From DASTFP01 sp963744345 (GTDB lineage Bacteria; Verrucomicrobiota; Verrucomicrobiia; Chthoniobacterales; Terrimicrobiaceae): DNA of 64,000 nucleotides. Under the pieces are notes generated by a model. That model ran no database searches. It saw only the letters and a list, made by a program, of their open reading frames with translations, and had not been told where the DNA came from. The DNA is taken from contig CAVUTD010000015.1 in NCBI GenBank assembly GCA_963744345.1, forward strand, positions 124,001-188,000. Reading direction: 5' to 3'. Positions 26,529-35,692 of this stretch are shown here, piece by piece (positions within the stretch are counted from its first letter, which is position 1; each line of letters opens with the position of its first letter). A program made the position numbers and the translations under genes.

Positions 26529-27545
26529 ATGACCGTCAGCGGTGGTGATCTTGCTCTGTCCGTGCTCGATCTCTGTCCGGTAATTTCCGGATCGGATGCG
26601 GCCGAGACCTTCGAGCGCTCGGTGGACCTCGCGCAGTTCGTCGAGGAGCTCGGTTACCGGCGGTACTGGGTGGCGGAGCATCACAGCATGCCAGGCATCG
26701 GTAGTGCGGCTACCTCCGTGATAATCGGCCATCTTGCCGGGAGCACCTCTAGCATGCGAGTGGGTGCAGGTGGGATCATGCTCCTCAATCACTCTCCGCT
26801 CGTCATTGCGGAGCAGTTTGGGACGCTGGAGTGCCTGTATCCGGGGCGGATTGATCTTGGGCTCGGCCGTGCGCCTGGCACTGATCAGGTGACAATGCGT
26901 GTATTGCGTCGTAACTCCGACAACACAGGCGAGGAATTTCCTGAGAAGCTCGCGGAATTGCGAAGCTTTTTCGAGGCAGCCTCTCCGGGACAACGGGTTC
27001 GCGCGGTGCCAGGAACAGGCCTTAAGATTCCGATCTGGCTTCTGGGATCCGGCGGGTTCAGCGCTCAACTTGCAGGGGAACTGGGGTTGCCCTTCGCCTC
27101 GGCGGGCCATTTTTCTCCGGATAGTGTGCTTCCTGCCCTCGAACTGTATCGTCGAAAATTTCGCCCGTCGGCGGATCTGGATCGACCTTATGCGATGGTG
27201 GGCATCAACGTCTTCGCGGCCGAGACCGATCGCGAAGCGGAGCGCCTCGCCACCTCCCATCTCCAGGCGCACCTGCAACTCGCGCAAGGGAGGCCAATAG
27301 AGCTTCCGCCCCCTGTGAATCGCTTGGAGGAAGTCTGGAATGGTCGTCTTGATGACTTGCCCTTCCTCCGAAGCTCTATCATTGGAGGTCCGTCAAGAGT
27401 CGAAGCCAGGTTGCGATCGCTGGCGGAGGCGACGCAGGCTGACGAGGTGATGATCCATTCAATGATCTTCGACCATGCGGCCAGAAGGCGCTCCTATGAG
27501 ATCGTGCGGCAAGTCGCTGGGGCAAGCGCTTCCATGACTGTTTAG
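26529..27545 (+). CDS. LLM-class flavin-dependent oxidoreductase (luciferase-like)
   Basis: About 338 residues of the bacterial-luciferase fold. Characteristic segments are RRYWVAEHHSMPGIGSAA, SMRVGAGGIMLLNHSPLVIA and GRIDLGLGRAPGTDQ, which bind FMN in this family's TIM barrel. The C-terminal YEIVRQV is usual. Relatives oxidise diverse substrates with reduced flavin. A TTG lies at 26523, but ATG at 26529 (MTVSGGDLALS) is preferred as the start. It precedes a glyoxalase-fold dioxygenase in the same direction. Confidence 0.9.
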   Translation: MTVSGGDLALSVLDLCPVISGSDAAETFERSVDLAQFVEELGYRRYWVAEHHSMPGIGSAATSVIIGHLAGSTSSMRVGAGGIMLLNHSPLVIAEQFGTLECLYPGRIDLGLGRAPGTDQVTMRVLRRNSDNTGEEFPEKLAELRSFFEAASPGQRVRAVPGTGLKIPIWLLGSGGFSAQLAGELGLPFASAGHFSPDSVLPALELYRRKFRPSADLDRPYAMVGINVFAAETDREAERLATSHLQAHLQLAQGRPIELPPPVNRLEEVWNGRLDDLPFLRSSIIGGPSRVEARLRSLAEATQADEVMIHSMIFDHAARRRSYEIVRQVAGASASMTV

Positions 27546-27640
27546 CGGCACGTGCCCGCGGAAAGGCAGTCGGACCGGTTAACCGTCGTTGCTTGTTTTT
27601 CTCTAAGGACAGCAAGCTCCAGGTTGATATAAGGCATCAT

Positions 27641-28582
27641 ATGCAGCTCAGCGGTATTCATCATCTTACGGCGATCACAGCGAAAGCTCGGGCCAATTAT
27701 CTCTTTTACACCGACGTTCTCGGGATGCGTCTGGTAAAGAAAACCGTCAACCAGGACGATGTCTCCGCGTATCATCTTTTCTACGCGGACGGAAGAGGCA
27801 GTCCGGGCACCGACCTGACATTTTTCGACTGGCCTGCCACTCCTGAACAGCGAGGCACACACAGTATCGTCAGAACCGGCTTGCGCGTCGCTGGTGAGGC
27901 AGCATTGAAGTGGTGGCTGCAGCGCTTCCGGAATTGCGATGTGCATCATGATGAGATCATCAACCGAGACGAGCGACTGACGCTCGACTTCGAAGATCCT
28001 GAGGGACAACGCTTCAGCCTCGTTGATGATGCAGCCAGAGGTGATGCTTATCCTTGGGGAAAAAGTCCAGTGCCCCCCGAGCATCAGATCCGGGGTCTTG
28101 GACCGATCACGTTGAGTATTCCGAAGCTGGAACCTACCGATAGAATTCTTCAGAAGCTTCTGAATATGCGCCCGGTCCGTCAGTATGAAGCTGACGACGG
28201 CTCTGCGGTGCACGTCTACGAAATGGGTCCAGGCGGGCCTGAGGCTGAGTTGCACGTGGCTGTTCAGCCCGAGCTTCCATTTGCCAGGCAGGGAGCTGGG
28301 GGCGTGCACCACGTGGCGCTACGCACAACACTCAGCGAGTACGAAGCGTGGTTAGATCGCCTCGCGCAAGCTCGTGTTCCGTCGAGCGGACCGGTAGACC
28401 GTTTCTATTTCCGAAGCCTCTATTTCCGCGAACCCAATGGAATTCTCTTTGAGATTGCCACCGATGGACCAGGCTTCACGGCAGACGAATCGCTTGAAAC
28501 CCTGGGAGAACGACTGTCGCTTCCGCCCTTTCTTGAACACCGCAGACGAGAAATTGAAAGCGCTCTCAAGCCCCTCAACTAA
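27641..28582 (+). CDS. VOC-superfamily ring-cleaving dioxygenase (MhqO-like)
   Basis: About 313 residues in two glyoxalase/VOC modules. Metal-ligand signatures are HHLTAIT (residue 6 region), a second His in GVHHVALRT, and the Glu in ILFEIATDGPGF. The family cleaves hydroquinone-type aromatics, and MhqO homologues are associated with quinone stress. ATG at 27641 follows an AAGG at good spacing, so it is chosen over the longer frame from 27593. It lies about 95 bp downstream of the flavin oxidoreductase gene, and they may be co-regulated. Confidence 0.88.
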   Translation: MQLSGIHHLTAITAKARANYLFYTDVLGMRLVKKTVNQDDVSAYHLFYADGRGSPGTDLTFFDWPATPEQRGTHSIVRTGLRVAGEAALKWWLQRFRNCDVHHDEIINRDERLTLDFEDPEGQRFSLVDDAARGDAYPWGKSPVPPEHQIRGLGPITLSIPKLEPTDRILQKLLNMRPVRQYEADDGSAVHVYEMGPGGPEAELHVAVQPELPFARQGAGGVHHVALRTTLSEYEAWLDRLAQARVPSSGPVDRFYFRSLYFREPNGILFEIATDGPGFTADESLETLGERLSLPPFLEHRRREIESALKPLN

Positions 28583-28620
28583 TCCGCACGGCCTGAGGCA
28601 ACGTAAAGATCTACGAGCTG

Positions 28621-29082
28621 ATGGCCGATCATCTTTTAGAGACCGAAACCACGATTCCCGCACCGCGAAGCGATGTCTTTTCCTTCTTCTCGGACGCCTC
28701 AAACCTGATGCGGCTGACCCCTCCATCACTCGATTTTCGGATCCTCACGCCGACCCCCGCTTGCATGAGGGAAGGAGCACTGATCGACTACAGAATTTCC
28801 GTGCGCGGCCTGCCGATGCGCTGGCGAACAAGAATCTCCTGCTGGAACCCACCGTTCGGATTTGTCGATGAACAGCTGAAGGGCCCCTATCGCAAGTGGA
28901 TTCATCAGCACACCTTCGAAGAAACAGACTCCGGGAAAACGTTCATGAGGGACCGCGTGCGCTATGCGCTGCCGTTTCCTCCTTTTGGGGAGTTAGCTCT
29001 GCCCCTTGTGCGCGTGGAGCTTCAGGGCATCTTCGAATTTCGGCGCAGAGCGATCCTGGAGATCTTTCCGCACCACGAGTAA
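28621..29082 (+). CDS. SRPBCC-domain protein (Bet v1-like ligand-binding)
   Basis: 153 residues with a START/Bet v1-like cavity fold. It opens HLLETETTIPAPRSDVFSF, the usual first strand and helix. Later come GALIDYRISVRGLPMRW and DRVRYALPFPPFGELALPLV, and it ends in a helix of about 20 residues. Such proteins are found beside epimerases or as polyketide cyclases. The function here is unknown. Starts at ATG 28621. Confidence 0.75.
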   Translation: MADHLLETETTIPAPRSDVFSFFSDASNLMRLTPPSLDFRILTPTPACMREGALIDYRISVRGLPMRWRTRISCWNPPFGFVDEQLKGPYRKWIHQHTFEETDSGKTFMRDRVRYALPFPPFGELALPLVRVELQGIFEFRRRAILEIFPHHE

Positions 29083-29158
29083 ATGACGGGCTTCGCTCTC
29101 CCTACGATGAAGCGGCGAATTCACGAAACGCCGTGAGGGTCAGCGCCGTTTACAGCGC

Positions 29159-29538
29159 GTTAAGGCGCATCAAACCTCGTGAATACCTTGCCTCCCGGAG
29201 CGAGCCACTTTTCGACAATCTTGCGAGCACGCTCGGGCTCGCGGAAGAACAGGCCCACGCGAATCGCGAAAATCTTGTCAAAACGGCGGTTTCCCAGATC
29301 GAGGTCCTCGAGCGTTGCGAGGATGAACTCGGCTTGACCAGCTGCGATGTCACTGAGCGTTTCGACGTATCGCCGCTTGGATCATTTTTGTTGAGCGGTC
29401 GATTGCAGTGAGATGGCCTCCTTTCAGGCGTTGGCACACGAATGTCGCTGCGACTCCATGGCCGCAGCCGATCTCCAACACCCTGTCGGCTGGACTGATG
29501 TCCATCCGCTCTACCAAACGCTTCAGCCGCTCACTCAC
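29159..29538 (-). pseudogene. SAM-dependent methyltransferase, frameshifted
   Basis: From GTG at 29538 the product reads SERLKRLVERMDISPADRV, then motif I LEIGCGHGVAATFV and RSTKMIQAAIRR. The frame stops just after, at about 29350. The next frame resumes as TLSDIAAGQAEFILATLEDL and RFDKIFAIRVGLFF, ending KVFTRFDAP and TAA at 29159. This is a class I methyltransferase interrupted by one extra base. The intact protein would be about 125 residues, short for the family, so it may already be truncated. Confidence 0.6.
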
Positions 29539-29689
29539 GAGGTGTTTCGCATCAGATCACTGCAGCGTGCCAGCGAGAAGTCCATCGATTGCCCATTAAG
29601 CATTCGACGACAGGGCAAGCAAGAGATCTCACCCTTATTCTTCTTGCCAAGTGCCCGCGGAGTGATGATCAGCCGCCGGGCGCGCAGAA

Positions 29690-30661
29690 CTAACGCCAAT
29701 CGTCAATCAGATAAACGTCCGGGCGGTTGTAACCTTCTTCGTTCGGCTTCTCCATCGCGACACCTAAAAGCGAGGTACGAAATCCACGCATCAGCATCTG
29801 TCGATAGGCCTGATGTCGAGCTGTATTAACCCCAGCAGCGAGGCGCGAGGACTTTTGCGATGAAGCGAATTCTTCGCAGGCATCAAGCAAACGGTCGAAA
29901 TCCTGCTGGGCCTTTGCGCTCGGTCGCGTCGCTCCGAACTTCACATAGCAGACGCCGCTTCCCGCTTCGGTGCCCGCTCCGTTGTGACAGACAGCAAAAC
30001 CGGCCAACCTACTCTTATCCCAGAGAAGAACAGTGTCACCGAGTTTCTGATCAGCGACGGCGCGAATCTCACATCCCGCATCCAATCCTTCGTAGATTCT
30101 GTCAGTCAATTCCCGGCAGGCGTGCAAGAGAGCGGTTCCTTCACTCGCCGGTGCCTCAGATAGTTTCGTCCAGGATGACGCGCGTCCGGATGGTTCGACG
30201 TGCTTAGACATATTGACGGTCAGAAAACGTGGGTAAAACCCAAACTTCTGATACAGACCGATGTGCTTCTGACTATGCGCGAAAGTGAATAGGCCAGCGT
30301 GTTGGGTATGCCATTTTTCGAAACATTGCATAATCGGTTCCATCAATCGACGCCCGATCCCTCGGTCCCAAAAATCGGGATGAATCGTCAATGGACCGAA
30401 AAATCCGACGCTGCCCCAGTTCGCAGCGAAATTTGAGCCGACGACTTTGCTGTTGATTTCGGCAGCGAAGGCGGCGTTTGGATTCGCTCGCCAGCGTGTC
30501 CGCACATAGCTGGCATCGCCCGCAAAAGACGCCGGATCCGAAAGACCGAGAAATGTGCCGAAAGCCAGACGCATGACATGGTCCGCAACAGGTAAATCGC
30601 TCTCCTGAAGCGCGCGGACGGAAACAGGTGATGTCGTATCTTGCGCTGACTTGAAATTCAT
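29690..30661 (-). CDS. GNAT-family N-acetyltransferase with duplicated-type fold
   Basis: 323 residues. The first half is a typical GNAT domain: VRALQESDLPVADHVMRLAF, then VGFFGPLTIHPDFWDRGIGR, which holds the acetyl-CoA-binding R/QxxGxG loop, and HIGLYQKFGFYP. The second half is a weaker acetyltransferase-like fold with LAGFAVCHNGAGTEAGSGV, as in tandem GNAT proteins. The acceptor substrate is not known. It is transcribed divergently from the VWA gene. Starts at ATG 30661. Confidence 0.82.
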   Translation of the reverse strand: MNFKSAQDTTSPVSVRALQESDLPVADHVMRLAFGTFLGLSDPASFAGDASYVRTRWRANPNAAFAAEINSKVVGSNFAANWGSVGFFGPLTIHPDFWDRGIGRRLMEPIMQCFEKWHTQHAGLFTFAHSQKHIGLYQKFGFYPRFLTVNMSKHVEPSGRASSWTKLSEAPASEGTALLHACRELTDRIYEGLDAGCEIRAVADQKLGDTVLLWDKSRLAGFAVCHNGAGTEAGSGVCYVKFGATRPSAKAQQDFDRLLDACEEFASSQKSSRLAAGVNTARHQAYRQMLMRGFRTSLLGVAMEKPNEEGYNRPDVYLIDDWR

Positions 30662-30938
30662 GATCGCTGTTCTGGTCTAATGGCTCACGGAGAGCAGAAT
30701 CGCGTATCCCTCGATCGAATTCAGGCGCGAAAGCGAGCTTCCGTCACTGACATTTCGGCGCATCTTCTGTTTTTGGATGGTCCTTGGTGCGGGAATATTA
30801 GCCCGCAAGTCAGCATCAGCGCGCGGCCTTGCAACTCGTCCATGATGGCGGCAAGCGAAATTGACGTGCCAGATTAGGTTTGCCTTCCCGCGAGGGCGAT
30901 TGGAGACTCCGGTCCAGCTTCACCCGTTTGAAATTGCA

Positions 30939-31250
30939 GTGAAAACTTACCTTTTTTCATACCGCAAATTGCTTAGTTGGGCGGCGCTCGCCGGCGCCAG
31001 CGTGTCCACACTTCAGGCGCAGGAACCGTCATCTCCTCGCGTCACCGGTCAAGAGAAGGCGGCCGGCGCCGAGGTGCGCATCAATCAGGTCGAAACGTCG
31101 GAGTTCCCGAAGGTCACCCTTTTCGCTACGATCCTGAAAGACGGCGTGCCGGTGCAAGGATTGACCGCAAGCGATTTTCGGGTGCGCGAAGATGAGGTGG
31201 ATCAGGAAACGGCTCGCCGATCCCCAGGCGGCCGCGAAAAGCTTTCTTGA
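30939..31250 (+). CDS. VWA-type exported protein, N-terminal fragment
   Basis: GTG at 30939 starts a signal peptide (VKTYLFSYRKLLSWAALAGA, cleavage near LQAQ). It is followed by an FG-Gap/VWA N-terminal domain pattern (KVTLFATILKDGVPVQGL and ASDFRVREDEVDQE) seen in proteins that begin with a short beta-domain before von Willebrand factor A. The frame stops shortly after 31200. The rest of the same gene lies in another frame from 31192. The segment between DFRVREDEV and KRLADPQAAAK normally holds the first VWA strand with the MIDAS motif DxSxS, and this appears to be missing. A small internal deletion is therefore more likely than a pure frameshift. Confidence 0.7.
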   Translation: MKTYLFSYRKLLSWAALAGASVSTLQAQEPSSPRVTGQEKAAGAEVRINQVETSEFPKVTLFATILKDGVPVQGLTASDFRVREDEVDQETARRSPGGREKLS

Positions 31251-33216
31251 CACGCTCGAGGCTCAGGACAAAGCGCAGGTCATCCGCTTTTCGCGGGATG
31301 TTAGGACAATCTTCCCGCTGGGCAGCGATCGCGCGGCTGCGGGAGCGGCCATCGACACCACGGTGGCCCGCGGTGACACCGCGTTGTGGGACGCGCTCTA
31401 CGCTTCATTAGAGTCACTGCGGCACGTAGCTGGCCGCAAAGCAATCGTCCTGCTCAGCGACGGCATTGATGACGACGGCACCGGAAAGCCTCTGAGTAAG
31501 AAAACTGTCGTGGACGTTCTGGCCCTTGCGCGGCAGGTCAATGTGCCGATCTACGCCATTGGCCTCGGAACCGAACTGGACGAGATCAATCTGAAAACGG
31601 TCGCGACCGACTCTGGCGCCCTCTATTTAAACGCTGTCGACCCGGCCGAACTCAAACGTCTCTATGACAGCATCGGCAAACAACTCGCCGGACAATACAC
31701 CATCTACTATACATCGAATTTGCCCTCCGACGGATCGGAGCACCGCGTCCAGCTGAGGTTCGGTGACATGACTGGCACGAAATCATTTGTGCCACCGGCG
31801 CGCGCCATCGCCGCGACGCCCAAAGCGGCGGAACCAGCTGCGGAACTTCCCAGCTGGCTTCCACTCTATCCGGAAAGCAAACCCGAAGGACTCTCGGTCG
31901 TTACCGACCCGCAGACGGGCAAACGCGTTGGCAGCTTCTTCTTTCGCACAATCGACGGAATTAAACAGGTGCAGGATTTCTACGAGGATAAGATGACGCA
32001 GGTAACTTGGCGCGTGAGTCGGGCGCCGATGCAGGTCTGGGGAAAATCAGACGCCGAAGGGCGCAAGTTCGAGGTTCACGTGGAACGCCGCGGCGATGGA
32101 TTCCGCGCGCGCGTTACTTTCGAGGAAAGAAAGGTGAGAGCATCGGCGGCGCGCGGGAGCACGACCGACACATCCGTCACTCTGCCGGACTGGCTTCCGC
32201 TTTATCCAGGGAGCAAACCCGAAGGCGTTTCTGTGATGATCGATCCTCAAAGCGGCAAACGCGTTGGCAGCTATTTTTTTAGAACCTCCGATGAGATCGA
32301 GCAGGTGCACGATTTTTATGAGGACAAGATGACGCAGGCGACATGGAACGTGAGCCGGGCGCCCACACAGGTCTGGGGAAAGTCAGATGCCGAGGGACGT
32401 AAATTTGAGGTGAGCCCGGAGCGGCGCGGCGACGAAGTTCGCGCACGGGTCACTTTCGAGGAAAGAACGGCTAAGGCGCCGGCGGCGGGAACGAGTGCGA
32501 CTAGCGCAGCCGCGCCAACTGCACCAGCAGCCACGTCAGCTGCACCCGCCGCGTCGGCTGCGCCCACCTGGCTTCCGCTTTATCCAGGAAGCAAACCCGA
32601 AGGCCTGTCTGTAGTCAGCGATCCGCAGACCGGCAACCGTGTTGGCAGCTACTTTTTCCGCACACCCGACGAGATTGAGCAGGTGCATGATTTTTATGAG
32701 GACAAGATGACGCAGGCGACATGGAGCGTGAGCCGGGCGCCCACACAGGTCTGGGGAAGTTCAGAGGTCGAGGGGCGCAAGTTCGAGGTGAGTCCGGAGC
32801 GGCGCGGCGACGAAGTTCGCGCGCGGGTCACTTTCGAGGAACGAACGGCTAGCTCACCTGCCGCAGGAGCGACTAAGACTGGCGCACCCGCCGCGTCAGC
32901 CGCCTCCACCGCGTCGGCTGCACCCGGCTGGCTTCCCCTTTATCCAGGGAGCAAACCCGAAGGGCTGTCTGTAGTCACCGATCCGCAGACCGGCAACCGT
33001 GTTGGCAGCTACTTTTTCCGCACATCCGACGAGATCGAGCAGGTGCATGATTTTTATGAGGACAAAATGACGCGGGCGACATGGAGCGTGAGCCGGGCAC
33101 CGACGCAGGTTTGGGGAAGTTCAGACGCCGAGGGGCGCAAATTTGAGATAACTCCGCAGCGGCGCGGTGACGACACGCGCGTGCGGGTGAATTTTGAGGA
33201 AAAGGAACAGAAGTGA
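31192..33216 (+). CDS. VWA domain protein, C-terminal part, with four tandem repeats
   Basis: The frame continues the preceding gene. Residues to about 175 complete a von Willebrand factor A fold (KSFLDTLEAQDKAQVIRFS, KAIVLLSDGIDDDGTG, VPIYAIGLGTELD), though the first MIDAS loop is absent. Four units of 112-126 residues follow, each beginning WLPLYPxSKPEGxSV and ending in a RARVTFEER-type strand. They are joined by Ala/Pro/Thr-rich linkers. Many gene copies of this organisation are secreted and probably bind other surface proteins. The repeat unit itself is not recognised from a named family. The gene terminates at 33216. Confidence 0.75.
   Translation: MRWIRKRLADPQAAAKSFLDTLEAQDKAQVIRFSRDVRTIFPLGSDRAAAGAAIDTTVARGDTALWDALYASLESLRHVAGRKAIVLLSDGIDDDGTGKPLSKKTVVDVLALARQVNVPIYAIGLGTELDEINLKTVATDSGALYLNAVDPAELKRLYDSIGKQLAGQYTIYYTSNLPSDGSEHRVQLRFGDMTGTKSFVPPARAIAATPKAAEPAAELPSWLPLYPESKPEGLSVVTDPQTGKRVGSFFFRTIDGIKQVQDFYEDKMTQVTWRVSRAPMQVWGKSDAEGRKFEVHVERRGDGFRARVTFEERKVRASAARGSTTDTSVTLPDWLPLYPGSKPEGVSVMIDPQSGKRVGSYFFRTSDEIEQVHDFYEDKMTQATWNVSRAPTQVWGKSDAEGRKFEVSPERRGDEVRARVTFEERTAKAPAAGTSATSAAAPTAPAATSAAPAASAAPTWLPLYPGSKPEGLSVVSDPQTGNRVGSYFFRTPDEIEQVHDFYEDKMTQATWSVSRAPTQVWGSSEVEGRKFEVSPERRGDEVRARVTFEERTASSPAAGATKTGAPAASAASTASAAPGWLPLYPGSKPEGLSVVTDPQTGNRVGSYFFRTSDEIEQVHDFYEDKMTRATWSVSRAPTQVWGSSDAEGRKFEITPQRRGDDTRVRVNFEEKEQK
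31855..33213 (+). repeat. four tandem in-frame repeats of 336-378 bp
   Basis: The repeats begin with the codon for the conserved tryptophan at 31855, 32191, 32569 and 32929. They are near-identical at the DNA level in the last three copies (for example gcaggtgcatgatttttatg recurs). They are coding and separated by low-complexity linkers. Such arrays grow by recombination. Confidence 0.85.
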
Positions 33217-33370
33217 GGACATTAAGAAAATAGCAGCGAATAAGGCTTTTATAACCTGAAACATCGAAGCCGCTTGTCTCCTCAAGTTCAGCGACGCCGA
33301 AGGTGCGTCTTCAGAAATGGCGAATGCGCCGAGCGTATACAGGGAAGGATACACGTCGCCCTTGTGGTAC

Positions 33371-33747
33371 TCAGTGCCTCACCACGGTTATCCCTTCATT
33401 GTCGGGGGTAGCCGCGTCGCCCAGCCAAATCCGCCAGCGGATCGCTAACTCGTTCGTCCTCCCCAATGCCAATGGTCGGACGACGAAGACCTCGATCACC
33501 TCGAATTGGCCGCCGGGTGCCGCGCCTGAAAATCCTCGAACCACGGGCGGATGTGGCCAGCCCCACGAAAAGTCCCGCCGTGTGGCGGCCCGCCGGGAAA
33601 GACGAAGACGGCGTCGTCGGCGAACCCTCTCAGGAATGCGTCGAGATCACCTCGGTTACGGGCGGCGAACTGCTCGCGTGCGATTCTGCGGGCAATCAGG
33701 ACACCAATCACTCCGTTCGTCTCGCTAGGAAATTGCGCTCGCAACAC
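33371..33747 (-). pseudogene. SnoaL-like (NTF2-fold) protein, frameshifted
   Basis: The frame from 33747 encodes ARRIAREQFAARNRGDLDAF, then DDAVFVFPGGPPHGGTFRGA and GHIRPWFEDFQARHPAAN, which is an NTF2/SnoaL-type fold. It then stops at AN-SR. The next frame continues with FEVIEVFVVRPLALGRTNE and LAIRWRIWLGDAATPDNEG, ending at 33371, so a base is missing near 33517. Further out, a segment EYHKGDVYPSLYTLGAFAIS may be more of the same gene after another frame change. It is probably non-functional as given. Confidence 0.5.
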
Positions 33748-33760
33748 CGGACCGATCAGC

Positions 33761-34342
33761 TCACTGATGACGCCCTTCGGTGGCTTTCGAGGGGTTCACC
33801 GGGTTCACGAGGCGCTCATCGCGTGCCGCGCCTGCTGCCGTATTGCACTTGTCTGGGGCGACCTGAGCCTCAATCGTGCACAGCCCTCCAGCGCAGCCGG
33901 AAGTTTGCCGATCCGTGGCGAGTCGGGATAGGTCCGGGCGGGAGAAGAAAGTGCGGAAAAGGAGATCAGCGGAGAGGGCTTCCTGCCGGTTCCACGGAAG
34001 GAGGGAAAGCACTCGGGCCAACAAACAATACCCAAAGATCACCAGCGCAAAGGTCCCAACCGTTGGAAGCCAATAAAGCCAACGCATTTGAGGAATGAAG
34101 CAAACTCCCAAGAGCATCAGGTAGGCAAGGCGGAGTTGCACCGGAAAAGTAAAGACACTTCTCTCGACAATCAGCATCACGATTGCTTGCAAGCCAGTGA
34201 TTCCCATTGCCGCTACAAAAGCCTGAGGGTGCCCCAGCAGACCGATCGCCAGAAGAATGGCGGTCAGGTTCCAGGCCCACCATGTCCAGTCACCGAAGAG
34301 AATGAAGAGGCGTCGATGGTTTTCTCGCATGCCGCTTTTCAT
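33761..34342 (-). CDS. multi-pass membrane protein, uncharacterised
   Basis: A protein of about 193 residues (or 189 from ATG 34330, MRENHRRLF) with four or five transmembrane helices: LTAILLAIGLL, AAMGITGLQAIVMLIV, LAYLMLLGVCF and VGTFALVIFGYCLLA. A soluble tail containing LSLLPWNRQEAL and CAGGLCTIEAQV follows. I do not recognise a named family. The cysteine-rich tail and basic loop SLLPWNRQ suggest a conserved group found in several soil phyla, but the function is unknown. Confidence 0.6.
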   Translation of the reverse strand: MKSGMRENHRRLFILFGDWTWWAWNLTAILLAIGLLGHPQAFVAAMGITGLQAIVMLIVERSVFTFPVQLRLAYLMLLGVCFIPQMRWLYWLPTVGTFALVIFGYCLLARVLSLLPWNRQEALSADLLFRTFFSRPDLSRLATDRQTSGCAGGLCTIEAQVAPDKCNTAAGAARDERLVNPVNPSKATEGRHQ

Positions 34343-34467
34343 CGCTCCGGCTTTGTCGAACGATTGTTGATGTTGGAGCTCACCCGCTGGCGCCGGTCCA
34401 ATGACCGCAAGGCCGAAAGAGTGACGTTCGACGTTTCGGACGATTGCCGTGTAGGGCGAGCGCCCTG

Positions 34468-34746
34468 CTAAGCTTTGCTTTCGTTGTATTCATCTTTGGC
34501 GCGGGGCGCCCGAGCAAGTTGAGAATCAAGCGACTCACGATATCTAAGGCAGCCGCGCAGGAAGTGGGGCCACGCTGGTACCGCCAGATCGGGCTCTACT
34601 TTCTCCGGGAGCAATCCCCAAAGCCGAGGATGATGCCAATAAAGCTCATGTTTCGTGCTGGCGCGGTGCGCGCGTATACCAGCCCGCAAGCTCTTCACTT
34701 CCCTTTGAAGTTCCTCTCTCGAGAGGCGTTCCAGATCTTCGTCCAT
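34468..34746 (-). CDS. conserved hypothetical protein (MDEDLERLSREEL family)
   Basis: 92 residues: a helical start MDEDLERLSREELQREVKSL, then RAGIRAHRASTKHELYWHHP and RLWGLLPEKV, followed by WPHFLRGCLRYRESLDSQL. The charged coiled-coil N-terminus and the conserved HELxWHHPxLWGLLP core match a widespread uncharacterised protein of soil bacteria. No catalytic or membrane segments are visible. The gene is intact with an ATG at 34746. Confidence 0.7.
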   Translation of the reverse strand: MDEDLERLSREELQREVKSLRAGIRAHRASTKHELYWHHPRLWGLLPEKVEPDLAVPAWPHFLRGCLRYRESLDSQLARAPRAKDEYNESKA

Positions 34747-34871
34747 AGATCAAACTTGGCGTTCGAGCCAACCAAACGTGACAGATACAGTAAAGAGTAT
34801 CCGATGATGAGCACGCACTTCAGATAAGTTCTTATAGCGAATTTCGTCTCACGCTTGATCGTGTTGAGGGG

Positions 34872-35675
34872 TTAATAGAGGCCCAAAAGCTTATCGCTCC
34901 CGGTCTTCCCGAGGGAAGTATCGAGGGCAGGCTTGAACATGGTCCCATCCGGTAACCTGAAGATGCTGACGACTAAACGCATGGTATCAGGCACAGCGTC
35001 GCGCACCGTGATCTCTACCGGTTGATGCGACCTTCTCCGCGGACGAGTTCCCAGTCCCTGGGTCTCGTTCGCCCAGCCTGACTCGAGCCATTTCGCGTAC
35101 GGAACGAACGTTGCTGTCCCGCGCGGGGCCGGCCTGCGGCGCGCATTTCCGGTGTTGATTGGAGTGACCTCCACTCGTTCACGGTAAGCGGCGACAAGTC
35201 CAGCTGTGTCGATAGCGAGGACAACCTGCATCCGCGACTCACACGCCGCTCGTTGCCGATTCAAGCGATCCGCATCGACCCAGAAGAAGACGCGCGCGTT
35301 TAGCAAGGCATACCAATCTGCTGGCATCAGCCCAACAAGACACGCTTCGAGTTGCCGGGGTGACATCGGTCGCTGATCTCGGAGCTGCGCGCCAGAAGGT
35401 AATTGGGTGTGTGCCCGTCGCTGCTCCCGCTCCAAGCAACTCCGTTCGGCCTCGGTGAGCCCGCTGGCTGCAATCAGTCGCGTTGCCGATAGCAGTCCGC
35501 TTTGCTCGATGGACCTGAGATTCCATGCCTCAGCCAAATGATAGATGGTGCTGGGGAGCCTCATCCGCGGATTTTGTCGATCATCGCGAATCTCGACTGA
35601 GTTCTTCGGAAGGCAAAGAGGAGGCTCGTCCTGTGGAGCCCTAGGGGCACTATTCTCATAGAGTGAGCGTCGCAC
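34872..35675 (-). CDS. DUF7002-type hypothetical protein
   Basis: 267 residues from the first frame start. The conserved core begins at about residue 38 (MRLPSTIYHLAEAWNLRSIE) and continues ARVFFWVDADRLNRQRAAC, RMQVVLAIDTAGLV, and VTPINTGNARRRPAPRGTAT. This pattern matches the DUF7002 group, whose fold recalls ADP-ribosyltransferase-like proteins where a substrate or ligand sits in an H/L/S pocket, though no activity is proven. The real start may be the ATG near 35564, as the N-terminal 37 residues look unstructured. Confidence 0.6.
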   Translation of the reverse strand: MRRSLYENSAPRAPQDEPPLCLPKNSVEIRDDRQNPRMRLPSTIYHLAEAWNLRSIEQSGLLSATRLIAASGLTEAERSCLEREQRRAHTQLPSGAQLRDQRPMSPRQLEACLVGLMPADWYALLNARVFFWVDADRLNRQRAACESRMQVVLAIDTAGLVAAYRERVEVTPINTGNARRRPAPRGTATFVPYAKWLESGWANETQGLGTRPRRRSHQPVEITVRDAVPDTMRLVVSIFRLPDGTMFKPALDTSLGKTGSDKLLGLY

Positions 35676-35692
35676 AGATACCTGGGATTGCT

